64,000 nucleotides of DNA from Clostridium sp. D53t1_180928_C8. Lineage in GTDB: Bacteria; Bacillota; Clostridia; Clostridiales; Clostridiaceae. Of this stretch, positions 8,903-18,116 are shown in pieces. The DNA lies in contig NZ_JADPEL010000013.1 of NCBI RefSeq assembly GCF_015667795.1, positions 33,700 through 97,699 on the forward strand, written 5' to 3'. How positions within the stretch are numbered: the stretch's first letter is position 1; each line of letters begins with the position of its first letter. The translations under genes were made by a program, and so were the position numbers. The notes below the pieces were generated by a model. That model saw only the letters and a list, made by a program, of their open reading frames with translations, was not told the origin of the DNA and made no database searches.

Positions 8903-9415
8903 ATGAAAAAAAACATTACTACTAAAGACATAACTAAAATTGCAATTATGGCTGCTTTAGTTTTTGTTACAACTTATTTAATTAAAGTCCCTTCTTTAAA
9001 CGGATATACTCATATAGGTGACTCTATGATTATTTTATCTGCTTTAATATTAGGAAAGAAAAAAGGAGCTTTAGCTGCTGGACTAGGCGCAGCCTTATGT
9101 GATTTATTAAGCGGATATATGCAATATATTATCCCTACATTTTTAATTAAAGCTATTATGATATTAATTATTGCTACCATTGCAGAAACATTAATTGATA
9201 AAACTAAATTTGCTTGGATTATTGCTGCTATTATAGGATGTGCTTTTCAAGTCTTTGGATACGGCTTAGTAGAAACTATAATGTATGGATTTGCAGCTGC
9301 TCTTGCTTCTGTTCCTGCAAATATTATTCAATCTGTAGTTGGTATTGTTATTGCTATAGTTTTAGTAACAGTTCTTGAAAAGTCAAATGTATTAAAAAAA
9401 TTAAGAAATGCTTAG
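8903..9415 (+). CDS. ECF transporter S component, riboflavin-type fold, substrate unknown
   Basis: A 170-residue membrane protein with five to six hydrophobic helices and the pattern YTHIGDSMIILSALILGKKK. This is typical of the PF07155-like group of energy-coupling-factor S components. Such proteins bind a vitamin or precursor and share the EcfA/A'/T module, which is not encoded here. The start ATG follows TCGGAGG. No riboswitch is evident in the 170-bp upstream region, so there is no clue to the ligand. A perfect terminator follows about 90 nt downstream. Confidence 0.82.
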   Translation: MKKNITTKDITKIAIMAALVFVTTYLIKVPSLNGYTHIGDSMIILSALILGKKKGALAAGLGAALCDLLSGYMQYIIPTFLIKAIMILIIATIAETLIDKTKFAWIIAAIIGCAFQVFGYGLVETIMYGFAAALASVPANIIQSVVGIVIAIVLVTVLEKSNVLKKLRNA

Positions 9416-9506
9416 TTTTTATATACATCCCAAGCCTATAGAAGTTTTAGTAAATCTATAGTTTTCTAGACCTTCATATGTCTCGGAGGTGTTCTATTAC
9501 TTAATA

Positions 9507-9547
9507 AAAAAACTCTCTTAAAAGCATAACTTTTAAGAGAGTTTTTT
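9507..9547. terminator. Perfect bidirectional terminator
   Basis: Eighteen-bp perfect arms (9507-9524, 9530-9547) with a 5-nt loop, A-rich on the left and T-rich on the right. It serves the ECF gene (plus) and the abgT-like gene (minus). Confidence 0.92.
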
Positions 9548-9556
9548 ATTTGAATA

Positions 9557-11125
9557 TTAGAATCCAAATGGTATTCCGAATGCGAAGAATCCTAATAAAA
9601 GAATTGTCCAACCAATTAAGAAACTTATTGAATAAGGCATCATTAACCTAATCATATCACCAATTGTATACTCTGGTTTGTACTTTCTCATGAATACTAA
9701 GATAATACCTGCATAAGACATTAATGGAGTTATTATGTTAGTTGATGAGTCAGCAACTCTATAAGCTGCAGCAACAACTTCTGGTGTCATATTTGAATTT
9801 ACTTGGTATAACATTGGTAAAAATATTGGTCCAAGTAACATCCACTTTGAAGTTAATCCACCAACAAATAAGTTTATTACAGCTGTTATTAATATAAATC
9901 CTATTATTAAAAGTATTGGGAATTCTGATAAATTCATAGCTTTTAATAAGTTACCACCTAAGTAAGTAATATAAGTTCCAAGTCCACTCTTAGATAATAA
10001 TGCTAAGAAGTTATATGAGAAGAATGTTAAAACAAGTACTGATCCCATTGATCCCATTTGTTTAGACATACCTTTAACTACATCATTAGCATTCTTAAAC
10101 TTTCCAACTATTACACCGTAAAATACACCTGGCATAAAGAATAAGAACGTTATTATTAATATAATGTTATCCATAAATGGAGTTACTTTTGCACCTGTTT
10201 CTGGATTTATAAATGTCTTTAATGGTCCAAAATATAAACCTACTACACATAAAGTTGCAATTAAGAATCCTAAACCTGCAAATTTAAGTGCTTTATTTTC
10301 AACTGGCTTAACTGTGAAATCATCTAAATTCATATCTTCTGGAATTATGTAGCTTTCTTTTTCAAGTCTAGGCTTGATTATCTTAATTGTTACGAAAGCA
10401 CCAATTACAGCTAACATGAAAGTAGAAGCAACTACGAAGTAATAATGCATTGTAGCTGGATTTAAAGCTTGTCCTGCTGCATTAACAAAAGGAATACCTT
10501 GTCCTTCTGCAAATATCTTTGCATTGTTACCAATTATTATATCGATTGGTGTAGCTGGTATTAAGTTTGCACTAAATCCTGCTGAAACCCCTGCAAAAGC
10601 AGCAGCCATACCAATAAGTGGGTTTTTCTTTAACCCTGCATATAAAAGACCTGCTAAAGGTATTAAAATTACATAACCTGCATCAGTAGCAATACTACTC
10701 ATGATTCCTAAAAATACTAATACTATTGGAAGCATTTTATCTGAAACTTTTAATCCAACCTTTTTAATTAAAGTAGATAAAAGACCTGATTCTTCAGCTA
10801 ATCCAACTCCTAGCATAACAACAAGAATTGTACCTAGTACTCCTCCACCATATGCTAACCAGTTGTTAAGTAATGCATTTGAAAATATCCATTGAATATT
10901 CTCTGCATCAAACATATTTAAAATAGTATGAGTTGTATAAGTCCCATCACCATTCATAACATCAAAGGATTTTCCCCCTAAGAATAAAGTTGCAGCTAAA
11001 ACAACAACATAAAATATTGCAAATATTATAACTGGATCTGGTATTTTCTTTCCTATCTTTTCAATTAAAGATACTTTTTTCTTCTCTTGTACATCAATCA
11101 CTTTTTCTTCTTTTCTCTGTTCCAT
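9557..11125 (-). CDS. AbgT-family transporter
   Basis: A 522-residue inner-membrane transporter of the AbgT family (p-aminobenzoyl-glutamate uptake or antimetabolite efflux). Family landmarks include SSIATDAGYVILIPLAG, AGFSANL and GGLTSKWMLLGPIFLPML, with about nine to eleven hydrophobic helices and a charged cytosolic N-terminus (residues 1-27). The GGGGGGA box before the ATG is strong. A candidate promoter is TTGATA-17-TAAGAT upstream. Members import folate breakdown products in E. coli and export sulfonamides in others; the direction is not evident here. The closest neighbour gene, an ECF S component, might also handle a cofactor, but they are convergent, not an operon. Confidence 0.9.
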   Translation of the reverse strand: MEQRKEEKVIDVQEKKKVSLIEKIGKKIPDPVIIFAIFYVVVLAATLFLGGKSFDVMNGDGTYTTHTILNMFDAENIQWIFSNALLNNWLAYGGGVLGTILVVMLGVGLAEESGLLSTLIKKVGLKVSDKMLPIVLVFLGIMSSIATDAGYVILIPLAGLLYAGLKKNPLIGMAAAFAGVSAGFSANLIPATPIDIIIGNNAKIFAEGQGIPFVNAAGQALNPATMHYYFVVASTFMLAVIGAFVTIKIIKPRLEKESYIIPEDMNLDDFTVKPVENKALKFAGLGFLIATLCVVGLYFGPLKTFINPETGAKVTPFMDNIILIITFLFFMPGVFYGVIVGKFKNANDVVKGMSKQMGSMGSVLVLTFFSYNFLALLSKSGLGTYITYLGGNLLKAMNLSEFPILLIIGFILITAVINLFVGGLTSKWMLLGPIFLPMLYQVNSNMTPEVVAAAYRVADSSTNIITPLMSYAGIILVFMRKYKPEYTIGDMIRLMMPYSISFLIGWTILLLGFFAFGIPFGF

Positions 11126-11352
11126 TTTATCCCCCCACGTTTGATTAAACTATAAAATATAGCTAATTTAGTATTATCTTACTACATCATTATCAATTTA
11201 TCAACCTTTTTCATTGTATTTTTGCAATTTTGCACTATAAACCTTCTCTATTTTTTAATATTAATAATACTTTTTTATTTTCTTGAAATATTTCCTTCAT
11301 TTTTTTATAAACACTGCAACTGGACTTTTAAAAACGTTTAGTTAATAAATGT

Positions 11353-11389
11353 AAAAAATAGCTTAATCCTTGTAATTAATCCATTTTTT
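11353..11389 (-). terminator. Probable terminator after the transglutaminase-like gene
   Basis: Fifteen-bp AT-rich arms (11353-11367, 11375-11389) with two mismatches, ending in a T run on the minus strand. The rest of 11126-11352 holds only the AbgT promoter region. Confidence 0.5.
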
Positions 11390-11397
11390 TACACACA

Positions 11398-13911
11398 TTA
11401 AATATTATTATAAACATTTATTAATAATTCACCTAAGCCTACATTATAACCACTAGATGCATAAATTCCATTTAAACTTTTATTTGTCATTAATACTAAT
11501 GGCAGCTTATCTGAATCTACATACATCCTTCTAGCAATAGTCTCAACATTTTCAGTAAAATCATCATAATAAATTTCTTTATTTTCTAAAAGATTTATAA
11601 CATTTTTAAAAGTTTTATTATTAAATGCATATTTATCTTTAACTATAAATTTTATTTTGCTATCTATCTTCTTAAATTCAGATATATTTTGTAATACTTC
11701 ATTTAATATATGTTCACTAGGTTCTTGTCCCTCTTCCAGCCATATTAGTATATTAACTTCATTTTTTGTTAATTCGCTTCCTAAAACAACATTATTTTCT
11801 TTATCATAAACCTTAAACTCTTCTAATTTATTGCTTTCTATCATATCCTTAATTGCTATATATCTTAACCTTAACTTTATTTCTTTTTCTTCATACTCTT
11901 TAATCTTAAAACAATATTCATATGCAAATAAATTTCCATTTAAAGATCTATTACTTGTTATTATTTTATATTCTCCTTCTTTTAATGATAATTCTATACA
12001 TTTTTCATTCCAATTAATTTTAGATAAATCTAAAACCTCATATGAATTATTAATTAATTTAGATATTGTTATATTGTTAAAATAAGTCCATTTATTTTCT
12101 AAATTTAATAATTTAACTTTTCCTTGTTTTTCATCCCCTGAAATTACTTTTTTAAATTTTCCATTAATATAATATTCTAATTCTTTATCTATTGGATTTA
12201 ATCTTGTTGCTATTCCTAAGGTTCTGCATATTGCAATAAACAATATTTTCTTACTAATTAAATTAGCTTTTCTCAATTTTAAAACACCTACTGGAGTTGT
12301 ATATAGAGCTCTATACTCTCTTTCTTCACAACTACTTATTTTATTTTCTATATAACTCCATACAAGCTTTATATCCGATTTTAATTTTTTCTTTTCCTCA
12401 ATAGAAAAATAACTTTCTATATACTCCCTATAACAGCTAAGATTCTCATTATATGCTCTTGGTGATACTATATAATTAATAAATACATCTTCATTATATA
12501 TCTCTTTATATTTCATTGAATAATTCAAAGCCTCTTCTAATACTTTTGCTTTAATATCTCTTAAATCTTTATTATTTAAACTTAATACTATTTTCTTTCT
12601 TAACCCTAAATTATCACCTATTTCTAAAAATTTAACTATTTCTTTTATATTGCCTTTTGATTCCTTCAAAGTATCTTCTATATCTTTTAAATTTTTATAC
12701 AACTCTTCTTTATATTCTTTATTAACTCTTTCTTCTCTAATTTCTTTAGCTCTCTTTATTCTTTTAAAGTTTTCTTCTTTTTCTTCATCTTCTAACTTAC
12801 TAAAATGCATAGGATAATCCTTAGGAACTTTTAAATTAATCTGATTCCAATTATCATATATCTTATTTTCTTTATCTAATACAACTGTTACCTTTTCATT
12901 TTCCTTTGTACTAACAATAACTTCTTTTAAGCTATTTCCCCTAGATACACTTAAGAGTATATCACCATATCCCAAAGCTAGTTGAGCTTGTCCTTCATTA
13001 TTTATATGTAGTGTTGCAACACTTTGGAAATATGACATATTTAGCAATTGAACTTCGATCTTAACATCTTTAATAGGATTATTATTTTCATTAATAACTT
13101 CAATAGTAAATACTCTTCCTAATGCATACGATAATGTATTATTTATAAATGTTACTGCTCCTTCTTTTTCTATAATATTATCTTTTATAGTATCATTATA
13201 TACTTTGCTATGTACTAACATTGCTCTTGAAGATGCATTTGTAAACCAGCCTCTATTTAATATTGGTTCTGGCTCACAAGCCCCCAAGAATTTCCAAGAG
13301 CCATTAACATAAACCTCAACCCAAGCATGATTATCATCACAATGAGCCCATTTGGGTGCATAAATTTGTCTTGCTGGTATTCCTATACTTCTAAATACAT
13401 TTGTAACAAAAACTGATTCTTCACCACATCTCCCAAACCCACTATTATAAAATCCTAAAGCTGAAATAGTTCTATCATCTGTTAATGAATATGTTCCATT
13501 TTCAGCACACCAATAATTAGTTTCAATAATAACCTCTAATATTTCCTTATTTTCTATACGCGGGAAAATCAAATCAAAGAATTTTCTTCTACATGCCTCT
13601 ATTCCTTCATCATTAACACGATAGTCTAAAATATAAGTTAAAAATATTTTATCTTCTAACTCCTTGCACCAACTAATATTCTCTCTAAGGAATATCCCAT
13701 GATTAACAAACTCTAAAAATAAATCAAACTCATAATCTACTGCATCAGATATTGGCATATTAGAATATACAAACTCCATAAGTATTCTTTGATTTTCATT
13801 TAATCCTTGAAGTTTACTCCTAATCTCCTCACCTAATTCTGATAATAACATTATTGTTTTATTAAATTTTTCACTTACTGACTTAATTAATTCTTGTGAT
13901 GATATAACCAT
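11398..13911 (-). CDS. Large cytoplasmic transglutaminase-like protein
   Basis: An 837-residue protein without a signal peptide. A transglutaminase/peptidase fold at about 120-230 keeps Cys162 (GRCGEE), His195 (DDNHAW) and Glu213 in the GACEPEP loop typical of this subfamily. A carboxypeptidase-regulatory-like beta domain follows (about 265-345). Next comes a long charged helical region (375-480), then a second transglutaminase-like segment (about 545-600) that has lost the Cys-His pair. The last 150 residues contain a thioredoxin-like alpha/beta pattern. It is likely a protease or cross-linking-fold enzyme of unknown substrate. GAGGGGG precedes the ATG. It stands alone between terminators. 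Confidence 0.75.
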   Translation of the reverse strand: MVISSQELIKSVSEKFNKTIMLLSELGEEIRSKLQGLNENQRILMEFVYSNMPISDAVDYEFDLFLEFVNHGIFLRENISWCKELEDKIFLTYILDYRVNDEGIEACRRKFFDLIFPRIENKEILEVIIETNYWCAENGTYSLTDDRTISALGFYNSGFGRCGEESVFVTNVFRSIGIPARQIYAPKWAHCDDNHAWVEVYVNGSWKFLGACEPEPILNRGWFTNASSRAMLVHSKVYNDTIKDNIIEKEGAVTFINNTLSYALGRVFTIEVINENNNPIKDVKIEVQLLNMSYFQSVATLHINNEGQAQLALGYGDILLSVSRGNSLKEVIVSTKENEKVTVVLDKENKIYDNWNQINLKVPKDYPMHFSKLEDEEKEENFKRIKRAKEIREERVNKEYKEELYKNLKDIEDTLKESKGNIKEIVKFLEIGDNLGLRKKIVLSLNNKDLRDIKAKVLEEALNYSMKYKEIYNEDVFINYIVSPRAYNENLSCYREYIESYFSIEEKKKLKSDIKLVWSYIENKISSCEEREYRALYTTPVGVLKLRKANLISKKILFIAICRTLGIATRLNPIDKELEYYINGKFKKVISGDEKQGKVKLLNLENKWTYFNNITISKLINNSYEVLDLSKINWNEKCIELSLKEGEYKIITSNRSLNGNLFAYEYCFKIKEYEEKEIKLRLRYIAIKDMIESNKLEEFKVYDKENNVVLGSELTKNEVNILIWLEEGQEPSEHILNEVLQNISEFKKIDSKIKFIVKDKYAFNNKTFKNVINLLENKEIYYDDFTENVETIARRMYVDSDKLPLVLMTNKSLNGIYASSGYNVGLGELLINVYNNI

Positions 13912-14220
13912 AATATTTACCCCCTCTTCTTTTGACTTTTACTTATATCACTTATCTTATAAATATATTATTGTAAAAAACTTTTAATATGTAGCTTTTG
14001 TATTTTTTTATCTAAATTAATAATACAATCTACATGTTCATTCTCATAAATTTAAATCATAAAATCTCCCTAAAAACTTAGACGACCATTATTGATCGCC
14101 TAAATAAAATTAACTATTTATTTTTTCAATTCCACTTCTAATACAGTATCTATCTCATATGGCAAAATTGGATACCCCCCCAAATAAATGTCTCATATAT
14201 TTTAATTAATTTATAATAAA
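13912..14220. other. Gene-free gap (309 bp) with one terminator
   Basis: It holds the RBS of the transglutaminase-like gene at the left, the hairpin at 14078-14103, and a short G7 tract near 14175-14181 on the minus strand. Only tiny ORFs (13 codons or fewer) occur, and I see nothing else. Confidence 0.6.
14078..14103 (-). terminator. Terminator downstream of the metallophosphoesterase gene
   Basis: Eleven-bp arms (14078-14088, 14093-14103), with G-U pairs on the minus strand and TTTTT after the stem. It lies about 117 nt beyond the stop codon, giving a long 3' UTR. Confidence 0.65.
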
Positions 14221-17208
14221 TTATTTTGATAAAATTGTAAATTCAAATGTTGATATAAAATTATCTACTATTTCAATCGAATCTCTTGTATTAATTAACC
14301 CATCTCCACTAACATTTATTGATAATATATCTTTATTATCAGCTTTAGTCTTTCTAAGCCATGTACTTACTGTTGCTAAAGCATCTTGAGCATCTATACC
14401 ATCACTATTTATATCTCCAAAGCTTACTTTATTTGAATTTTCTATCTCTTCATTAGTTATTGTATATATATTAATATTAGATAACTCTTCTACTGTCATA
14501 TCACTTTTTACTAATGTTACATAAGTTAATTTCCCATTTTTCTTAGTAAAATCATCATTATAATATATTTCTAAATTATTACCCTTAATTAGTTTATCTG
14601 ATTCTATTCCAACAAATTCAATTGCATATGCTTTATATCCTTTTGGAATTACATCTCCACCTACTGATGTATATAACTCTCTTGCAAAAACCTCTGCACC
14701 TTCTGTTGTATTAACAAAAGTAATATTAGATGTAGCATTGGTAACATTGTATTTAACATCTAAATTATTATTACATCTAAATATAAGATCACTTACTTTT
14801 ACTGATGTATACTCTCCTGTATTCTTTCCTTCCTTTAGTGCTAATGTTAACATTCCTATAGTTTTATCACCAGTTGTAGTATCTAACAATAATGAACTTC
14901 CATCTACGTTAGTTAATACGATTCTTAATTTTCCTTCTTCAATATTATAATCAAAATTTTCTGCATTAATATGTGCTTTATTTAACTTAACATATTTAAC
15001 TTCTAAATCTTCTGGAATATCAACTACAATTTCTGCACTTCTTACTTCTCCATTCTTTGGCAAATCACTTACTGTTAATGGTAACTTTATTTCAGTTCCA
15101 GATTTTCCATCAACATTATCAATATTATTTAAATATACTAATTTCTTATCAGTACTATTATTAACTAACTCTTGATAATGAGCTTTATACGCATCTGTAT
15201 TACTTAAAGTTCTGCTATATAGTTTTGCAGTTGATACATTCCCAATCATAGGAGATTGTATGCTACCTGAACTACCTATATCTGAACCTATACAATATAC
15301 TTTTGCACTACCTGTTGGATGATAAATTTCACCCTTTGCATCCTTGCAATCTTCTAATTGTCCATTTACATATAATTTTACAACTTCACCATCATATGTT
15401 GCCATAGCATGTATATATTCATTATATTTAATATTACTACTTACCTTAACATAAGATCCAGTTCCTAATAATCCACTTTTTACTCTTACCCAGAATTCTA
15501 AAACTGCATTTTCAGTATCTCCTGAAATTCTAGCAACCTCAAATCCAAGTCCTGCTGATTCCATATTTGCAACTACATCAACATAACTAGAATCAAATGG
15601 CTGAATTTTAAATACAGATTCTAATGTAACATTTTCCTTTATTTTAGAATAATTCTCATCACTAAATGGATACATAAATGCACTTGAACCATCAAATACA
15701 GCAACATTTTTATTTAATTCCTCATCATATTGAATCTTAGGTGACCCACTTGTTTTTACTGTATTTGAAGAAGCCGATTTATCATTAGCTGTATTATCAT
15801 CAAAATCTACAAGTAAAACTTCAGCTGGATCTATAGGAACATTTAATTCTTCATCTGTTGGTGGAACAAATGCACCTGTAGTTGTAAAGCTTGTACTAAT
15901 CGTATTGGTACTAGTCTTTTTAAATGCATTTAATGCAGTAACAACAACATCATATTCAGTGCCAACCTTTAACCCTGTAAAAGTTTGAGTTAATGTATCT
16001 TCCATCGGTAAGAAATAATATTCAGACCATATTTTATGAGTTTTATCTATTTTTCCTGTTTTTTTATTTATAAAATCAAACTTATATGAATGTACTATTT
16101 CATCATTATTATCTCCTAAAGTATCATTTACTTTTGCTTGGTCAATAGTTATAGTACACGAGTTATCTTTTATATCATTTATCTTTATAGTGGAATCTTC
16201 TTCAAAATATGGAATTTCACTAGCTTCTGCTCTAGAATCTGTATATACAAACCCCTCTTTGCCTGAATTAGTATTAAATAACCAATCTTCTCCAATATAT
16301 TGTCCTGATATCAAATCTAGTTTTCTTATTCTAACTTCTGTATCATTAACATCTAAAACCATTGCTTGAGCTGCATTATTTGCATTTGGAGGAATTGTTC
16401 CATACATCATTCCTGACTCTAACTCGAAATAGCTTAATGTAGAAGTATTAATTGCAGTAAAATCATTTTGATAAATACTTCTTGGATCGTTTAATGGGTA
16501 GTGAGAGTGTCCTGAAAAATGAACTACTTGTGGATAATTTTTAAGTATCTCTGCTAAATCTGGAGTATTCCAATCTTCAGTACCATATGCAGTATCCTTT
16601 ATCCCATGATGCATAAATAAAAATATTGGCTTAGTTGGATCTTCAGCTACAGCTTCATCTAACTGTTCTTTTAACCATGCTTCATCAAGATAATATCTAC
16701 TTCCCCCATATACTGTATCACTAGAACGTGCACTTAATGTAATAAAGTGATATCCATTGATTTCTATATTTTCTCTTGGTTTCTTACCTGTAGCATCTGT
16801 AAACCTCTCCTCAGTATCCCCTTCATGATTTCCCATTGAAATAATAAGTTCTGTTTCTTCCTTTTTATTATTTTCAATTATATTTTGAAACACATCATAT
16901 TGTGCTTGAGTACCATTGTCTGTTAAATCTCCTACAACAGAAATTGCATCTATATCTGGATCTAATTCATATAATGTTGAAAATAAACCTTCTAATCTTT
17001 TATTTTCATTTAATTTTGTTGGACCTACATGTGTATCACTTATAACTGCAAATCTTAAATCTGGATCACTCTCTAATTGCTCCCACTCATTAGTAACAGT
17101 TGCTTCTAACGTTTTTGCAGCAATACTAGAAATATTACTAAAATCTAAAGCCATAACTGTACCTAACATTGTAGCTGCAATTATTTTGCTTAATGTTTTT
17201 TTACCCAT
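14221..17208 (-). CDS. Secreted metallophosphoesterase with FN3, LamG, cohesin-like and dockerin modules
   Basis: This 995-residue exported protein opens with a signal peptide (about 1-31). A calcineurin-like phosphoesterase domain (about 50-330) shows DTH (58-60), GDLTD (93-97), GNHEG (126-130), MHHG and GHSH metal ligands. Then come an FN3-like domain (about 345-450), a LamG/concanavalin-like domain (465-655) and a cohesin-like beta sandwich (about 688-840). A type I dockerin closes the protein (about 928-985), with two calcium loops (DINSDGIDAQDA and NVSGDGLINTRDS). The enzyme probably removes phosphate from extracellular nucleotides or other phosphoesters while held in a cell-surface complex. 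Its promoter region carries Pho-box-like TTAAC repeats. No membrane anchor is present. Confidence 0.88.
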   Translation of the reverse strand: MGKKTLSKIIAATMLGTVMALDFSNISSIAAKTLEATVTNEWEQLESDPDLRFAVISDTHVGPTKLNENKRLEGLFSTLYELDPDIDAISVVGDLTDNGTQAQYDVFQNIIENNKKEETELIISMGNHEGDTEERFTDATGKKPRENIEINGYHFITLSARSSDTVYGGSRYYLDEAWLKEQLDEAVAEDPTKPIFLFMHHGIKDTAYGTEDWNTPDLAEILKNYPQVVHFSGHSHYPLNDPRSIYQNDFTAINTSTLSYFELESGMMYGTIPPNANNAAQAMVLDVNDTEVRIRKLDLISGQYIGEDWLFNTNSGKEGFVYTDSRAEASEIPYFEEDSTIKINDIKDNSCTITIDQAKVNDTLGDNNDEIVHSYKFDFINKKTGKIDKTHKIWSEYYFLPMEDTLTQTFTGLKVGTEYDVVVTALNAFKKTSTNTISTSFTTTGAFVPPTDEELNVPIDPAEVLLVDFDDNTANDKSASSNTVKTSGSPKIQYDEELNKNVAVFDGSSAFMYPFSDENYSKIKENVTLESVFKIQPFDSSYVDVVANMESAGLGFEVARISGDTENAVLEFWVRVKSGLLGTGSYVKVSSNIKYNEYIHAMATYDGEVVKLYVNGQLEDCKDAKGEIYHPTGSAKVYCIGSDIGSSGSIQSPMIGNVSTAKLYSRTLSNTDAYKAHYQELVNNSTDKKLVYLNNIDNVDGKSGTEIKLPLTVSDLPKNGEVRSAEIVVDIPEDLEVKYVKLNKAHINAENFDYNIEEGKLRIVLTNVDGSSLLLDTTTGDKTIGMLTLALKEGKNTGEYTSVKVSDLIFRCNNNLDVKYNVTNATSNITFVNTTEGAEVFARELYTSVGGDVIPKGYKAYAIEFVGIESDKLIKGNNLEIYYNDDFTKKNGKLTYVTLVKSDMTVEELSNINIYTITNEEIENSNKVSFGDINSDGIDAQDALATVSTWLRKTKADNKDILSINVSGDGLINTRDSIEIVDNFISTFEFTILSK

Positions 17209-17266
17209 TTAAAATTCCCCCTTAATTTTTATTACAGTTATAATTTTATAGGCTGAAGTATTATTT

Positions 17267-17296
17267 TTACAGTTAAGTTTCAGTTAAGTATGTTAA
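17267..17296 (-). promoter_or_regulatory. Candidate Pho boxes upstream of the metallophosphoesterase gene
   Basis: Three direct TTAAC repeats on the minus strand (GTTAA at 17272-17276, 17283-17287 and 17292-17296 on the plus strand) are spaced 11 and 9 bp. They end about 20 bp before a TATAAAAT -10-like sequence. PhoP-type response regulators bind TTAACA-like repeats at 11-bp periodicity. The position fits an activator site. Confidence 0.5.
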
Positions 17297-17344
17297 TTTA
17301 TGGTTATTATATATTTTTTCTAAATTAATTTTGTTTTTTTAAAA

Positions 17345-17378
17345 AAAATCTGTGCAAAATAAAATTTGCACAGATTTT
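17345..17378 (-). terminator. Terminator after the lrp gene
   Basis: Perfect 14-bp arms (17345-17358, 17365-17378), followed on the minus strand by a run of T. The right end touches the lrp stop codon. Confidence 0.88.
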
Positions 17379-17380
17379 CA

Positions 17381-17833
17381 TTATCTAATCAATAATAAAT
17401 CATCATGTATTATTTCCCTATGTTCTACTGGAGTTGAAAATACTATTTGTGTTTCTGTATTTCCAAAGTGTTGTAATTTTCCTATAAAAGTATCTAACTC
17501 CATAGTTGTATTGAATGCTACTTTAATAAGCATAGAATATTTCCCCGTTACACAATTACACTCAATAACATTAGGACACGCCTCTATAAAAGGATAAAAC
17601 TCTGGCTTTTGTTTTGGCTGTATCTCTAAATTTATAAAAGCTGTTACGTAATAACCTAATTTTAACTTGTCTATATTTGCTGAATACTTTGTAATAACAC
17701 CTGATTGTTCAAGTTTTTCTATTCTAGCAGCTACAGCTGGTGGCGACAGAAATACCTCTTCAGCTAATATTTTTAGTGGCATTCTTGCATTATTTTGTAG
17801 TAATCTTATTATCTTCAAATCAATTTTGTCCAT
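17381..17833 (-). CDS. Lrp/AsnC-family transcriptional regulator
   Basis: A 150-residue regulator with an N-terminal HTH (DLKIIRLLQNNARMPLK, then SPPAVAARIEKLEQSG) and a C-terminal RAM ligand/oligomerisation domain (about 66-140). GGGGAGG precedes the ATG. It is divergent from aspartate ammonia-lyase, so control of aspA and of itself in response to an amino acid is the simplest reading. An inverted repeat on the aspA -35 is a candidate site. Confidence 0.92.
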   Translation of the reverse strand: MDKIDLKIIRLLQNNARMPLKILAEEVFLSPPAVAARIEKLEQSGVITKYSANIDKLKLGYYVTAFINLEIQPKQKPEFYPFIEACPNVIECNCVTGKYSMLIKVAFNTTMELDTFIGKLQHFGNTETQIVFSTPVEHREIIHDDLLLIR

Positions 17834-18025
17834 ATTTCCTCCCCAATTTTCCTATAATTCACCTTACTAAATATTTTTAATTATCATTATACACCTTATT
17901 TCTTTATATCACCTAATTTAATTTTAATCTATTAGTTTTCTTAATTTTCTAATAATTTATTAAATAAAGTTAAAACACTAATTAGTTTATTTTATTAATT
18001 TAAAGTCCCTAAAAAACATATTTTA

Positions 18026-18075
18026 AATGTAAATACCTAACATTAGTTTACATTCAAATTCTACTATAGTATTAA
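18026..18075 (+). promoter_or_regulatory. aspA promoter with overlapping inverted repeat
   Basis: TTTACA (18047-18052), a 17-bp spacer, then TATTAA (18070-18075). An inverted repeat AATGTAAA/TTTACATT (18026-18033, 18047-18054) has its right arm on the -35, a plausible operator for the divergent Lrp-type regulator. Confidence 0.5.
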
Positions 18076-18116
18076 TAATATTATTAAGAAATTAGTGAAT
18101 GATGAGGTGTTTAATT

